Shown here: positions 8,291 through 16,503 of the stretch, one piece after another | Layout: every line of letters starts with the position of its first letter | Numbering within the stretch: position 1 is the first letter of the stretch | Origin: Paracoccaceae bacterium | GTDB taxonomy: Bacteria > Pseudomonadota > Alphaproteobacteria > Rhodobacterales > Rhodobacteraceae | Length of the DNA stretch: 64,000 nt | Reading direction: 5' to 3' | Assembly (NCBI GenBank): GCA_019454225.1 | Contig: CP075370.1 | Location: forward strand, 2,909,649-2,973,648 | Position numbers and translations under genes: made by a program | Notes under the pieces: model-generated | What the model was told of the DNA's origin: nothing | What the model saw: only the letters and a program-made list of their open reading frames with translations | Database searches by the model: none

Positions 8291-9292
8291 TTATCCTTGC
8301 CGGATGCGATTGCCTTCAGCATCGAACCACAGCGCGCCAAGCGGCGCGACGGCCACTTCGGCGCCCGGGGCCAATGTGGTATGCGGGTCGGTCAGGGTGA
8401 TCAGGTCATGGTCCGCCAGCCGCAGGTGCAGGCGCGTCTGGTCGCCCAGATGCTCGACACGATGGACATGGGCGGGCTGGCCCTGGCCCAGCGCGACATG
8501 TTCGGGACGCAGGCCGATCTGCGCAGCACCGGGCGGCGCCCCCGGAAAGGCCCGCGCGGGCAGCAGGTTGATGCGCGGCTGCCCGAGACGGGTGGCGACA
8601 TAGGCGCTGGCCGGATCCTCATAGACCTCGCGCGGGGTGCCGAACTGGACAAGGCGCCCATGGTCCAGCACGCCGACATGGGTGGCCATGGTCATCGCCT
8701 CGATCTGGTCATGCGTCACATACAGGAACGTTGCCTGAAGATCTCGATGTATCCGCTTGAGTTCGATACGCAATTCCGCGCGCAGCTTGGCATCGAGCGA
8801 CGACAGCGGTTCGTCCATCAGGTAGATGCGCGGAGATCGCACGAGCGCCCGCCCGATCGAGACGCGCTGCATCTCGCCCCCCGACAGCTGCGTCGCCTTG
8901 TTGTCGAGTTTATGTGTGATTCTAAGAACTTCCGCGACGTCCTTCACCTGCGCCGCTATGCGGTCCGCAGGCCAGGCAAGGACCGGCGAGCGCAGCGGGA
9001 AGGCCAGGTTCTCGCGGACCGTCAGGTGGGGGTAGAGCGAATACTGCTGGAACACCATGGCGATGTCGCGCTGTGCCGGCGTGTCGTTCAGGACCGAGGC
9101 CCCGTCGATGCGGATGTCACCTGCGTCGGGCCGGTCGAGGCCGGCGATCAGGCGCAGCGTCGTGGTCTTTCCGGCCCCGGTCGGGCCCAGCAGCACGACA
9201 AATGCGCCGTCGGGGACGGTCATCGTCACATCCGAGAGTGCCAGGGTTTTTCCGAATGATTTCCGGATTCTGGACAGGACAACCTCAGCCAC
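8291..9292 (-). CDS. Carbohydrate ABC transporter ATPase (UgpC/MalK-type), second copy
   Basis: Cytoplasmic ATPase of the importer, 333 residues from a GTG start at 9292. Walker A is GPTGAGKTTT, signature LSGGEMQRV, Walker B YLMDEPLSSLDAKLR, switch His in YVTHDQ, followed by a TOBE-type C-terminal domain. The GTG start overlaps the last 8 bases of the upstream ATPase gene (GTGGCTGA), a strong sign of translational coupling. The longer reading frame upstream is overlap with that gene. Two separate MalK-like ATPases in one operon occur in glycerol/polyol-type importers, and the two may work as a heterodimer (inference). Confidence 0.9.
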   Translation of the reverse strand: MAEVVLSRIRKSFGKTLALSDVTMTVPDGAFVVLLGPTGAGKTTTLRLIAGLDRPDAGDIRIDGASVLNDTPAQRDIAMVFQQYSLYPHLTVRENLAFPLRSPVLAWPADRIAAQVKDVAEVLRITHKLDNKATQLSGGEMQRVSIGRALVRSPRIYLMDEPLSSLDAKLRAELRIELKRIHRDLQATFLYVTHDQIEAMTMATHVGVLDHGRLVQFGTPREVYEDPASAYVATRLGQPRINLLPARAFPGAPPGAAQIGLRPEHVALGQGQPAHVHRVEHLGDQTRLHLRLADHDLITLTDPHTTLAPGAEVAVAPLGALWFDAEGNRIRQG

Positions 9293-10379
9293 GGAGCACC
9301 CTTTCGTTGGCTTCGGTCGCAAGCGCCCGGCCGGTCCCGGCATCGAACAGCGACAGGGTGGGGGCAAGGAGGCGGAGGCCGGTCATGTCACCGGGGCGCA
9401 GCGTTTCGGCCGAGGAGATGCGCGCCTTGACCGTGCCATGCGGGGCGGTCAGCGTGATGATCTGGGTCGTCCCCAGATACTCTGCCGCCTCGATCCGCGC
9501 GCGGTAGGGCGCGGCATCGTCAAGGCGGACATGTTCGGGCCTGACACCCAGGACCAGTGGCCCCCGGGCGCCTTCGCGCAGGGTGGGCAGCGCGATCTCT
9601 ACGCCGCCAAGGTTGACGGATGATGAACCGGGCGCCACGGCGCCGTCGAAGCGCAGCATGTTCATCGAGGGGCTGCCGATGAAATCGGCCACGAACAGCG
9701 TGGCGGGATGGTCATAGATATCCTGCGGGGTTCCAAACTGTTCGACAACCCCATGATTCATAACGACAATCTTGTCGCCCATCTGCATCGCCTCCAGCTG
9801 GTCATGGGTGACATAGACGGTGGTCGCCCCCATCCGGTCGTGCAGGTTGCGCAGTTCCTCGGCCATGATCTCGCGGAATTCGGCGTCGAGCGCGCCCAGC
9901 GGTTCGTCCATCATGAAGGCCTTGGGGCGGCGCACGATGGCGCGGGCCAGGGCGACGCGCTGGCGGTCGCCGCCCGACAGGCCGCCCACCGGGCGGTCGA
10001 GAATGTCGGCGATGCGCAGGATGCGCGCCACCTCGGCCACGCGGGCCTGCACCTCTGGCCGTCTAACTCCTTGGGAAACAAGGGGATACGAGATGTTCTT
10101 GCGCACGTTCATATGCGGGTAGAGCGCGAACATCTGGAACACCATGGCGATGTCGCGCTGGCTGGCGGGGCGTTGCGAGACGTCTTCGCCGTCGATCAGG
10201 ATCTGGCCCGAGGTGGGCAGTTCCAGCCCCGCGATCATCCGCAGCGTGGTGGTCTTGCCGCAGCCCGACGGGCCCAGCAGCATGAAGAATTCACCGTCGC
10301 GGATCGTGAAGGACGATCCCTTCACGGCGGTGAAGTTCCCGAATTCCTTGCACAAATCCCTGATGACGATCTCGGCCAT
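9285..10379 (-). CDS. Carbohydrate ABC transporter ATPase (UgpC/MalK-type), first copy
   Basis: Energy-coupling ATPase of the importer, 364 residues. Walker A is GPSGCGKTTTLRM, Q-loop MVFQMFALYPHM, signature LSGGDRQRVALA, Walker B FMMDEPLGALDAEFR, switch His in YVTHDQ, then a C-terminal MalK/TOBE domain with GVRPEHVRL. It begins 3 bp after the stop of the 62-residue membrane protein and overlaps the next ATPase gene by 8 bp. The two ATPases are clearly different in sequence, so this is not a recent tandem duplication. Confidence 0.92.
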   Translation of the reverse strand: MAEIVIRDLCKEFGNFTAVKGSSFTIRDGEFFMLLGPSGCGKTTTLRMIAGLELPTSGQILIDGEDVSQRPASQRDIAMVFQMFALYPHMNVRKNISYPLVSQGVRRPEVQARVAEVARILRIADILDRPVGGLSGGDRQRVALARAIVRRPKAFMMDEPLGALDAEFREIMAEELRNLHDRMGATTVYVTHDQLEAMQMGDKIVVMNHGVVEQFGTPQDIYDHPATLFVADFIGSPSMNMLRFDGAVAPGSSSVNLGGVEIALPTLREGARGPLVLGVRPEHVRLDDAAPYRARIEAAEYLGTTQIITLTAPHGTVKARISSAETLRPGDMTGLRLLAPTLSLFDAGTGRALATEANERVLRG

Positions 10380-10382
10380 GGG

Positions 10383-10571
10383 TCAGTCCGGGAAATGCGA
10401 GACGACGATGAACATCACCGTGCCGGTCAGGGTCACCGCGAAGGACCAGCCATAGGCCCAGAGCGACAGGGGCTGCATCAGCATCACGACGCCGAGGCCG
10501 ATCAGCACCGAGGCGACCAGTTCCCAGGGTCCGCGACGCAGGCGGACGAGGCCGGATAGAAAGGAATTCAC
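10383..10571 (-). CDS. Small two-helix inner-membrane protein of the ABC operon
   Basis: A 62-residue protein starting at GTG. Two hydrophobic stretches can be seen: ELVASVLIGLGVVMLMQPL and SFAVTLTGTVMFIVVS, joined by a short tryptophan-containing loop. It sits between the permease and ATPase genes, 3 bp before the first ATPase. Small membrane proteins in the same position are known in some polyol ABC operons, such as the rhizobial glycerol system (GlpU), so an accessory role in transport is likely. Function unproven; the gene is supported by its spacing and conserved-looking helices. Confidence 0.7.
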   Translation of the reverse strand: MNSFLSGLVRLRRGPWELVASVLIGLGVVMLMQPLSLWAYGWSFAVTLTGTVMFIVVSHFPD

Positions 10572-10605
10572 CGTCTGTTTCCCGTCTGGTTTGCGTATGG
10601 CAGGC

Positions 10606-10625
10606 GTATGGCATCCGTCCCGACA
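10606..10625 (-). repeat. Dispersed intergenic motif, copy A
   Basis: Minus-strand TGTCGGGACGGATGCCATAC, one of three near-identical copies in the window (others at 34696 and 63465). It lies in the 76-bp gap between the second permease and the small membrane protein. Part of it, GCGTATGGCA, is repeated 11 bp away (10593-10602 and 10604-10613). Confidence 0.7.
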
Positions 10626-10647
10626 GGACGCGCTGTGCTGCAGGGTT

Positions 10648-11589
10648 TCATTTACGCACCGCCCCGAAGGTGATCCCGCGCAGGAGATGCTTGCGCAGCA
10701 GGATGGTGAAGATCATCACCGGCAGCAGGAACAGCGTGGCCCCCGCCGCGACGGCCGGCCAGTCCTGGCCGCCGACGCCGATGATCGTGGGGATGAAGGG
10801 GGGCGCGGTCTGGGCAACGCCCGAGGTCAGCAGCACCGCGAAGGCGTATTCGTTCCAGGCGAAGATCAGGCAGAAGATCGCGGTGGCGGCGATGCCGGTG
10901 GTGGCCTGCGGCAGCACGACCTTGCGGAAGGCCTGGAACCGCGTGTAGCCGTCGATCAGCGCGGCTTCCTCGTACTCGCGGGGGATTTCGTCGATGAAGC
11001 CCTTGAGCAGCCAGACCGCGAGGCTGATGTTCACCGCCGTGTAGAGGATGATCATCCCGAGATGCGTGTCGCTGAGGCCCAGCGTGCGGTACATCAGGAA
11101 GATCGGGATGGCGACGGCGATGGGCGGCATCATCCGGGTGGACAGGATGAAGAACAGCAGGTCATCCTTCAGCGGAACCTTGAAGCGGCTGAAGGCATAG
11201 GCCGCCAGCGTGCCGAGGAAGATCGACAGGAAGGTCGATCCGAAGCCGATGATGACCGAGTTCATGAACCTTTCGCCGAAACGCGACTGGCCGGCGATGA
11301 CCATCCCCTGATCGCGCACGATGCGGTCATACCAGGTTTCGGGGGGTGGCAGTTGCTGGAATGCCTGCTGGCTGAGCCGGGTGCGGGTGGTGAAGAGGTT
11401 CACATAGCCTTCCAGCGAGGGCTCGAACACCACCTTGGGGGGGTAGGAAATCGAATCCGGCCCCGACTTGAAGCCGGTCATGATGATCCACGCCAGCGGC
11501 ATCAGCGTGATCACGGCGTAGAGCGTGACAAGGATGCCGGCGACCCATTTCGACCGGGCCGTGGGTTCGGTGATGGAAACCGCGCTCAT
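10648..11589 (-). CDS. Carbohydrate ABC transporter permease, MalG-type
   Basis: Second channel subunit of the importer, 313 residues with about six membrane helices. The start (MSAVSITEP) forms an ATGA overlap with the stop of the first permease. The coupling motif that contacts the ATPase is EEAALIDGYTRFQAFRKVVLP, the EAA loop. The first helix is VAGILVTLYAVITLMPLAWII, and a large periplasmic loop follows it. The much longer open frame upstream is read-through over the first permease in another frame and is not used. Confidence 0.92.
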   Translation of the reverse strand: MSAVSITEPTARSKWVAGILVTLYAVITLMPLAWIIMTGFKSGPDSISYPPKVVFEPSLEGYVNLFTTRTRLSQQAFQQLPPPETWYDRIVRDQGMVIAGQSRFGERFMNSVIIGFGSTFLSIFLGTLAAYAFSRFKVPLKDDLLFFILSTRMMPPIAVAIPIFLMYRTLGLSDTHLGMIILYTAVNISLAVWLLKGFIDEIPREYEEAALIDGYTRFQAFRKVVLPQATTGIAATAIFCLIFAWNEYAFAVLLTSGVAQTAPPFIPTIIGVGGQDWPAVAAGATLFLLPVMIFTILLRKHLLRGITFGAVRK

Positions 11590-12533
11590 CTTTCCTTCAC
11601 CTTGTTCAGGGCCTTGACGTAGATGCTCGCCAGTCCGAAGACGGTGACGAACAGGATGATCGCATAGGCCGAGGAATAGCCGGTGCGCCATTTCTCGAAG
11701 GCCTCGCGCTTGAGGTTGATCGAGGCGAGTTCCGTCACCGAACCCGGTCCGCCCCCGGTGAGCTGCACGACAAGGTCGAACATCTTGAAGTTCTCGATGC
11801 CCCGGAACAGCACCGCGAGCATAAGGAAGGGCAGGACCATGGGAACCGTGATGGTCCAGAACTGCCGCCATTTCGAGGCGCGGTCGATCTCGGCCGCCTC
11901 GTAGATGTATTCGGGGATCGAGCGCAGACCGGCAAGGCAGATCAGCATCACGAAGGGCGTCCACATCCAGGTGTCGACGATGATGATCGCCCAGGGGGCC
12001 AGCCGCACCGAACCCAGCATCTCGAAGGACGAGGGCGGGACGCCCGAGACGAAGCTGACGGCATAGTTGAACAGCCCGATCTGCGGCTGGTAGAGGAAGG
12101 TCCAGAAGTTGCCCACCACGGCGGGCGACAGCATCATCGGCAGGACGATCAGCGTGGTCAGCAGGTCGTTGCCCCGGAATTTCCGGTTGATCGCCCAGGC
12201 GAGCGCGAAGCCCAGGATCACCTGGAGCACGATGGTCCAGACGAGGAAATGCGCCGTGGCCTGCATGTTGGCCCAGATGCCGTCGTCGGTCAGGATGCGT
12301 TCGTAGTTGCGCAGGCCGACCCATTCGACCTCTCGGTTCGGGCGGTTGGCCTGGAAGTTGGTGAAGGACAGCCGGACCGTCCAGATCAGCGGGAAGATGT
12401 TCACCGCCAGCAGCAGGAAGATCGTGGGCGCCACGAAGATCCAGGCGATGGCGCGGTCCGACAGGCCCCGGATGCGGCGGGCGACAGCGGGAGGGGTCGC
12501 GCGGGCGATGCGGTCGGCGGGCGTGTCGGTCAT
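11586..12533 (-). CDS. Carbohydrate ABC transporter permease, MalF-type
   Basis: First channel subunit, 315 residues. The start MTDTPADRIARATPP at 12533 is preferred over upstream ATGs because the longer version reads through non-coding, proline-rich sequence. About six helices are visible, among them AIAWIFVAPTIFLLLAVNIF, AIIIVDTWMWTPFVMLI and a C-terminal AYAIILFVTVFGLASIYV. The EAA motif is YEAAEIDRASKWRQF. It pairs with the MalG-type permease, which overlaps its stop by 4 bp. Confidence 0.92.
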   Translation of the reverse strand: MTDTPADRIARATPPAVARRIRGLSDRAIAWIFVAPTIFLLLAVNIFPLIWTVRLSFTNFQANRPNREVEWVGLRNYERILTDDGIWANMQATAHFLVWTIVLQVILGFALAWAINRKFRGNDLLTTLIVLPMMLSPAVVGNFWTFLYQPQIGLFNYAVSFVSGVPPSSFEMLGSVRLAPWAIIIVDTWMWTPFVMLICLAGLRSIPEYIYEAAEIDRASKWRQFWTITVPMVLPFLMLAVLFRGIENFKMFDLVVQLTGGGPGSVTELASINLKREAFEKWRTGYSSAYAIILFVTVFGLASIYVKALNKVKER

Positions 12534-12657
12534 GGGGCAGGCTCTTCCGGGGTCGGCGCGGATGCGCCGGGGTGAAGGGCACACCCCTGCCGCATCCGGC
12601 GGAGGGGGGTGCTCAGGGCGGGTGGCGGGCGGATGCCGGTGGCACCGGCCCGGCACG

Positions 12658-12688
12658 GGGCAGGAGGCGGCGAGGCCGCCCCCTGCCC
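12658..12688 (-). terminator. Hairpin after the solute-binding protein gene
   Basis: A 14-bp stem with one mismatch and a 3-base loop: GGGCAGGAGGCGGC against GCCGCCCCCTGCCC. It lies 12 bp after the binding-protein stop and before the permeases, the usual place for a stem that keeps binding protein more abundant than membrane subunits. There is no U-tract. Confidence 0.6.
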
Positions 12689-12699
12689 GGCGCGGCGTG

Positions 12700-14013
12700 T
12701 CAGAGCTTGCCTTCGTCCTCGAACACTTCGGTCCAGTCGGCGATCAGGCCGTCGAGCGCCTCTTGCGCGGTGCCCTTGTCGGCCACGATGTAGTCGTGCA
12801 GCCGTTCCTGCATCGCAAGCAGCAGCGAGGCATAGGCCGGCTCCTGCCAGAAGTCCTGGACACCTGCCATCGCCTCGAGGAAGTCGGCCGCGAAGGGGGC
12901 CGTGTTGACGAAGTTCGGGTCTTCCAGCACCGCCTTGTGGCAGGAATAGCCGCCCATCGACCACCAGCGCTTCTGCACCTCGGGGTCGGCGAACCACTTG
13001 ATGTATTCCAGCGCCGCGTCCTTCTTCTCGGAGTAGCTGACGACCGAAATCCCCTGGCCGCCCAGTGTCGAGGCGGCGATGTTCTGGGCGGGGTTCACGA
13101 AGAAGTCGATCTTGTCGCCGCCGACGGTGGGATCGGCGTAGAGGCCCGGGAAGAAGGCGAACCAGTTCATCGCCATCGCCACCTGACCGGATTTGAAGGC
13201 GTCGAGCGACTGTTCCATATAGGCGTTGGTATAGCCCGGGGGCGTCGCGGTCTTGTAGAGTTCCTTGTAGAATTCAAGGCCTTCCACGGCCTCGGGCGAG
13301 TTCACCGCGCCTTCCATGTCATACTGGCCGGGCGTGTTCTCGTACTTGAAGCCCCAGGCGTAGAGCGCGCCGGTTGCGCCCATGGTGATGCCTTCCGACC
13401 CGCGTTCGGTGAAGATCGAGGCGCCATAGACGGTCTGGCCGTCGATCTCGCGGCCCTGGAAGAACTGGGCGATTTCCAGCAGTTCCTTCTGGGTCTTGGG
13501 CTCGGCCAGGTCGCGGCCGGTCTTTTCCTTGAAGGCGGCCTGGATGTCGGGGCGCGAGAACCAGTCCTTGCGGTAGAACCAGCCGTTCGCATCGCCCATC
13601 GCGGGCAGCGCGTAGTAGTTGGGTTCGCCCTTGGGCCAGGTCGAATAGGCATAGACGGTCGCCGGGGCGAAATCGTCCATGCTGATGCCTTCGCTGTCGA
13701 AGAAGTCGTTCAGCTTGACGTAGTGGCCGTTCTCGGCGCCGCCGCCGATCCACTGGCTGTCGCCGATCAGCAGGTCGCAGAGCTTGCCGCCCGAGTTCAG
13801 TTCGTTCAGCATCCGGTCGGCGAAGTTGGGCCAGGGGATGAACTCGAACCGCATGGTGTGGCCCGACTTGGCCTCGAAATCCTTGCTGAGTTCGACCAGC
13901 GCGTTTGCCGGATCCCAGGCGGCCCAGCACAGCGTCAGGGTTTCCGACTGGGCTGCACCCGCCGACCATGCGAGCGCGATGGCCGCCGAGGCGGCCAGAG
14001 ATGTCCGTTTCAT
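12700..14013 (-). CDS. Carbohydrate ABC transporter solute-binding protein, family 1
   Basis: Periplasmic receptor of the importer, 437 residues. A Sec signal peptide (MKRTSLAASAAIALAWSAGA, cut near QSE) precedes a family-1 binding fold with motifs EFIPWPNFADRMLNEL, DLLIGDSQWIGGG and GQVAMAMNWFAFFPG. TGGGAGGA lies upstream of the ATG. It is the first gene of the ABC operon, 129 bp from the lacI stop, and has its own promoter with a LacI-type operator. The ligand is a carbohydrate or polyol; the kinase at the operon end points to a small polyol or ketose (inference). Confidence 0.9.
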   Translation of the reverse strand: MKRTSLAASAAIALAWSAGAAQSETLTLCWAAWDPANALVELSKDFEAKSGHTMRFEFIPWPNFADRMLNELNSGGKLCDLLIGDSQWIGGGAENGHYVKLNDFFDSEGISMDDFAPATVYAYSTWPKGEPNYYALPAMGDANGWFYRKDWFSRPDIQAAFKEKTGRDLAEPKTQKELLEIAQFFQGREIDGQTVYGASIFTERGSEGITMGATGALYAWGFKYENTPGQYDMEGAVNSPEAVEGLEFYKELYKTATPPGYTNAYMEQSLDAFKSGQVAMAMNWFAFFPGLYADPTVGGDKIDFFVNPAQNIAASTLGGQGISVVSYSEKKDAALEYIKWFADPEVQKRWWSMGGYSCHKAVLEDPNFVNTAPFAADFLEAMAGVQDFWQEPAYASLLLAMQERLHDYIVADKGTAQEALDGLIADWTEVFEDEGKL

Positions 14014-14073
14014 GATAGTCCTCCCAGAGGTTTGGTGCGGGCAGGGTCCGGCCCGCCTTCTTCATTGACGCAA

Positions 14074-14127
14074 CGATAGCCCTGCCCCGGCGGGCCTGTC
14101 CACGATTCTTTGAGGTACGTCCCTCAA
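14074..14127 (-). promoter_or_regulatory. Promoter and LacI operator of the ABC operon
   Basis: The operator TTGAGGTACGTCCCTCAA (14110-14127) matches its own reverse complement at 16 of 18 positions, with a central ACGT. TGGACA (14097-14102) and CTATCG (14074-14079) are spaced 17 bases on the minus strand, 8 bp from the operator. The same core TGAGGTACGTC is found before lacI itself. Together this is good evidence for control by the neighbouring LacI protein. Confidence 0.65.
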
Positions 14128-14142
14128 TTCTGTTTCCGGCCC

Positions 14143-15177
14143 TCAGCCGGGGGGCGGAAGGTTCTCTCGCAGCAGGATGCTGATGCGGATGCGTTCCTGC
14201 GCCTCGTCGATCGGCAGGCCATCGGCCACCGCCCGCAGAAGCCGCAGCGACGACCGCGCGATATGCCCCGCGTCCTGGGCGATGACGGCGTCGATGGTGC
14301 CCTCCATCAGGGCCGCGCGGGTGCTGGGGGTCAGTTCGTGGGCGATCACCACCGACCGGCCGCCAAGCCCGGCCACGCGCAACGCGCCGGTCACCGCGCT
14401 GGTCCCTGCCCCGGCCACATAGACCGCCACCACGCCCGGGTTGGCGGCGAGGCAGGCGGCGGTCACGCGGCCTGTCAGGTCGCGGTCATCATGCCCCTCG
14501 ACCGAGGGCAGCGGTTCGAGATGGGGGAAGCGTTCGGCCAGCACGGCGTCGAAACCCAGGCGGCGCTCGACCATGTCGCGGGCCAGCATCGACGACACGA
14601 CCACCGCCACCTTGCCCGGCCGTGCGCCGACAAAGCGCCCCAGCAGGGTGCCTGCCGTGCGCCCGGCCGCGATATTGTCGATCCCGACGAAGTGGTCGCG
14701 CGCCGCCTTGGGCTGGTCGGTGACCAGGGTCACCACGGCGATGCGGCGCGCCCGGAGCCGGGCGATCAGGTCGCGCACCTCGGGCGTTTCATGCGCCATG
14801 ATCGCCACGCCGTCGAGCGGCGCCTGCATCGCCGCCTCGACGGCCAGGACCAGCGCATGCGGGTCGCGCGGCGGCACCGTCAGCAGCGCGACCTCGCTGC
14901 GCTCGGCGATCAGGCCGCGACCGGCCTCGGCAATCGCCGCGCGCAGGCCCGCGACGAAGCGGCCCGACACCTCGGGCAGGACATAGACAAAGCGGTAGAC
15001 ACGCTGTCGGGCCAGGTTGGCGGCGGCCACGTCGCGGACATAGCCAAGCCGCCGTATCGCGTCGTTGACCGCATCGACGGTGCGGGCGCGGACGCCGGGG
15101 CGGGCGTTCAGCACCCGGTCCACGGTGGCCAGGCTGACGCCCGCCTCGCGCGCGATGTCGTTCACCGTGGGCCGCAT
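14143..15177 (-). CDS. LacI-family transcriptional repressor
   Basis: DNA-binding regulator of 344 residues. The N-terminal helix-turn-helix (VNDIAREAGVSLATVDRVLN) and hinge helix (AAANLARQR) are typical of LacI, followed by a periplasmic-binding-like effector domain (about 60-340). The ATG at 15177 follows GGCGGAGGA. It lies directly upstream of the ABC operon on the same strand but has its own promoter, whose -35 is covered by an operator, so it very likely represses itself as well as the transporter. The effector is probably the sugar or its phosphate. Confidence 0.9.
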   Translation of the reverse strand: MRPTVNDIAREAGVSLATVDRVLNARPGVRARTVDAVNDAIRRLGYVRDVAAANLARQRVYRFVYVLPEVSGRFVAGLRAAIAEAGRGLIAERSEVALLTVPPRDPHALVLAVEAAMQAPLDGVAIMAHETPEVRDLIARLRARRIAVVTLVTDQPKAARDHFVGIDNIAAGRTAGTLLGRFVGARPGKVAVVVSSMLARDMVERRLGFDAVLAERFPHLEPLPSVEGHDDRDLTGRVTAACLAANPGVVAVYVAGAGTSAVTGALRVAGLGGRSVVIAHELTPSTRAALMEGTIDAVIAQDAGHIARSSLRLLRAVADGLPIDEAQERIRISILLRENLPPPG

Positions 15178-15194
15178 GGGTTCCTCCGCCGCGG

Positions 15195-15227
15195 AGTATC
15201 GGACGGCGGATGAGGTACGTCAATCAG
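15195..15227 (-). promoter_or_regulatory. lacI promoter with overlapping operator
   Basis: TTGACG (15218-15223) and GATACT (15195-15200) are spaced exactly 17 bases on the minus strand. The operator-like ATGAGGTACGTCAATCAG (15210-15227) overlaps the -35 and shares TGAGGTACGTC with the site before the ABC operon. The arrangement indicates autorepression. Confidence 0.65.
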
Positions 15228-15257
15228 GGTGATGGCCGGGCCGCTGGCGCGGCAGGG

Positions 15258-16244
15258 TCACAGGCTGCGCACGCGCATCGGAACACCGGCATCGCCCGCC
15301 GTCCGCACCAGGCGGTTCACGAGCGCAGGGCCGAAGCCAGGCGCCGCGATCTCGAACAGGTCGCCCGGCTCGGTGCGGACCCCGGCCGCGAAGGACAGGC
15401 AGGCAGTGCCGAACATGTGGACATGCACCTCGCCCGGGCGGCGGAACAGGTCATACTTGAAGTGGTGGTGTTCGAGGTTGGCGATGTGGTGGCTCATGTT
15501 CGCCTCGCCCGTCAGGAAGGGAGAGGCGAACAGTTCCGCCCCGCCGCGCAGCACCCGGCTGGTGCCGCGGATGTCGTCGGGCAGCGGACCGACCCGCAGC
15601 GCAGGCCCGACCGAGAAGGCGCGCAGCTTGGAATGGGCAAGCAGCAGGTAGTTGCGCCGTTCCAGCACGTGATCCGAGAACTCGTTGGCCAGTGCGAAGC
15701 CCAGCCGGTGCGGCGTGCCGTCGGGGCCGATCAGGTAGATCCCGGCCAGTTCGGGCTCTTCCCCGCCGTCCTCGGCGAAGGGCGGCATCGGCAGGTCGCC
15801 GCCGGGCGGCACCATGACGTGCCCGTTGCCCTTGTAGAACCATTCGGGCTGCACGCCCACGCCACCCGCCGCAGGCTTGCCGCCCGCCAGGCCGTCGCGG
15901 AACATGCGGATGGAATCGGTCACCTCGGCGCCGGTGGCGGCGTGCATGCGGTCGCGCGCGTCGGCCGAGCCCAGATGCGTCAGGCCGGTGCCGGTGGCGT
16001 GCAGATGGGTCGGATCGGGATGGGTGACGGGGGGCAGGAACGCCACCCCCGCCACCGGCTGCGCAGCACCCCAGACGGTGCCTGCGACGGTGTCGGCCAG
16101 TGTCGTGCCCGCCGCGATGGCGCGCTGCGCAAGGTCGAGCACCGATGCCCCGTCGGCGGCCGGACGGAAGGCATCGCCGTCAAGCAGGCCGGCACGCGGT
16201 CCGGCGTCGGCGGAGGTCTGGATCAGCAGCAGCGGTTCGGACAT
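15258..16244 (-). CDS. AraD1/GguC-like fumarylacetoacetate hydrolase-family protein
   Basis: Cytoplasmic FAH-fold enzyme, 328 residues, of the AraD1/GguC branch that acts on 2-keto-3-deoxy sugar acids in non-phosphorylating pentose pathways. Features seen are LHATGTGLTHLGSADARDRMH, PEWFYKGNGHVMVPPGG, metal-binding acidic residues in GGEEPELAGIYLIG, and NEFSDHVLERRNYLLLAHSKLR. The start at 16244 has GGGAGGGGG just upstream. It lies before lacI in the same direction. Its pairing with a DhaK-type kinase is unusual, since the two belong to different kinds of sugar pathway; both may act on related four- or five-carbon substrates (inference). Confidence 0.82.
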   Translation of the reverse strand: MSEPLLLIQTSADAGPRAGLLDGDAFRPAADGASVLDLAQRAIAAGTTLADTVAGTVWGAAQPVAGVAFLPPVTHPDPTHLHATGTGLTHLGSADARDRMHAATGAEVTDSIRMFRDGLAGGKPAAGGVGVQPEWFYKGNGHVMVPPGGDLPMPPFAEDGGEEPELAGIYLIGPDGTPHRLGFALANEFSDHVLERRNYLLLAHSKLRAFSVGPALRVGPLPDDIRGTSRVLRGGAELFASPFLTGEANMSHHIANLEHHHFKYDLFRRPGEVHVHMFGTACLSFAAGVRTEPGDLFEIAAPGFGPALVNRLVRTAGDAGVPMRVRSL

Positions 16245-16413
16245 GCGCGCCCCCTCCCTCGGGGCCGGGCGCAGGTGGCCGCGCCGACGCGGCGCTGTCA
16301 AGCCCGGGCAGCCCCGGCATTGCCGGAACCGGGGTCCTGCGCCATACTGGCGCCGCAATGCTGCGCCACCACCGGACCGACCGTGGTAGCGCGGTGTTCA
16401 CCATGGTGCGGTA

Positions 16414-16431
16414 TTCCGGAACCAGCCGGAA
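16414..16431. promoter_or_regulatory. Inverted repeat in the AraD1/kpsT divergent gap
   Basis: TTCCGG-AACCAG-CCGGAA, a perfect 6+6 repeat with a 6-base spacer, lies in the 259-bp gap between divergent genes and 73 bp before kpsT. It may be an operator for either side. Nothing else in this gap was recognisable apart from short GC-rich palindromes. Confidence 0.3.
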
Positions 16432-16503
16432 ACCGGGGCGCAGCGGGCGTGATGGCGGGGCACGGGGCAGCAGGCAGGGGGCGGCGGGGGCCGCGGACAG
16501 GCG

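Noticed and set aside
8291-10379. Recent tandem duplication of the two ABC ATPases
   Set aside because: Their sequences differ throughout, including Walker A and signature motifs (GPTGAGK against GPSGCGK; LSGGEMQ against LSGGDRQ).
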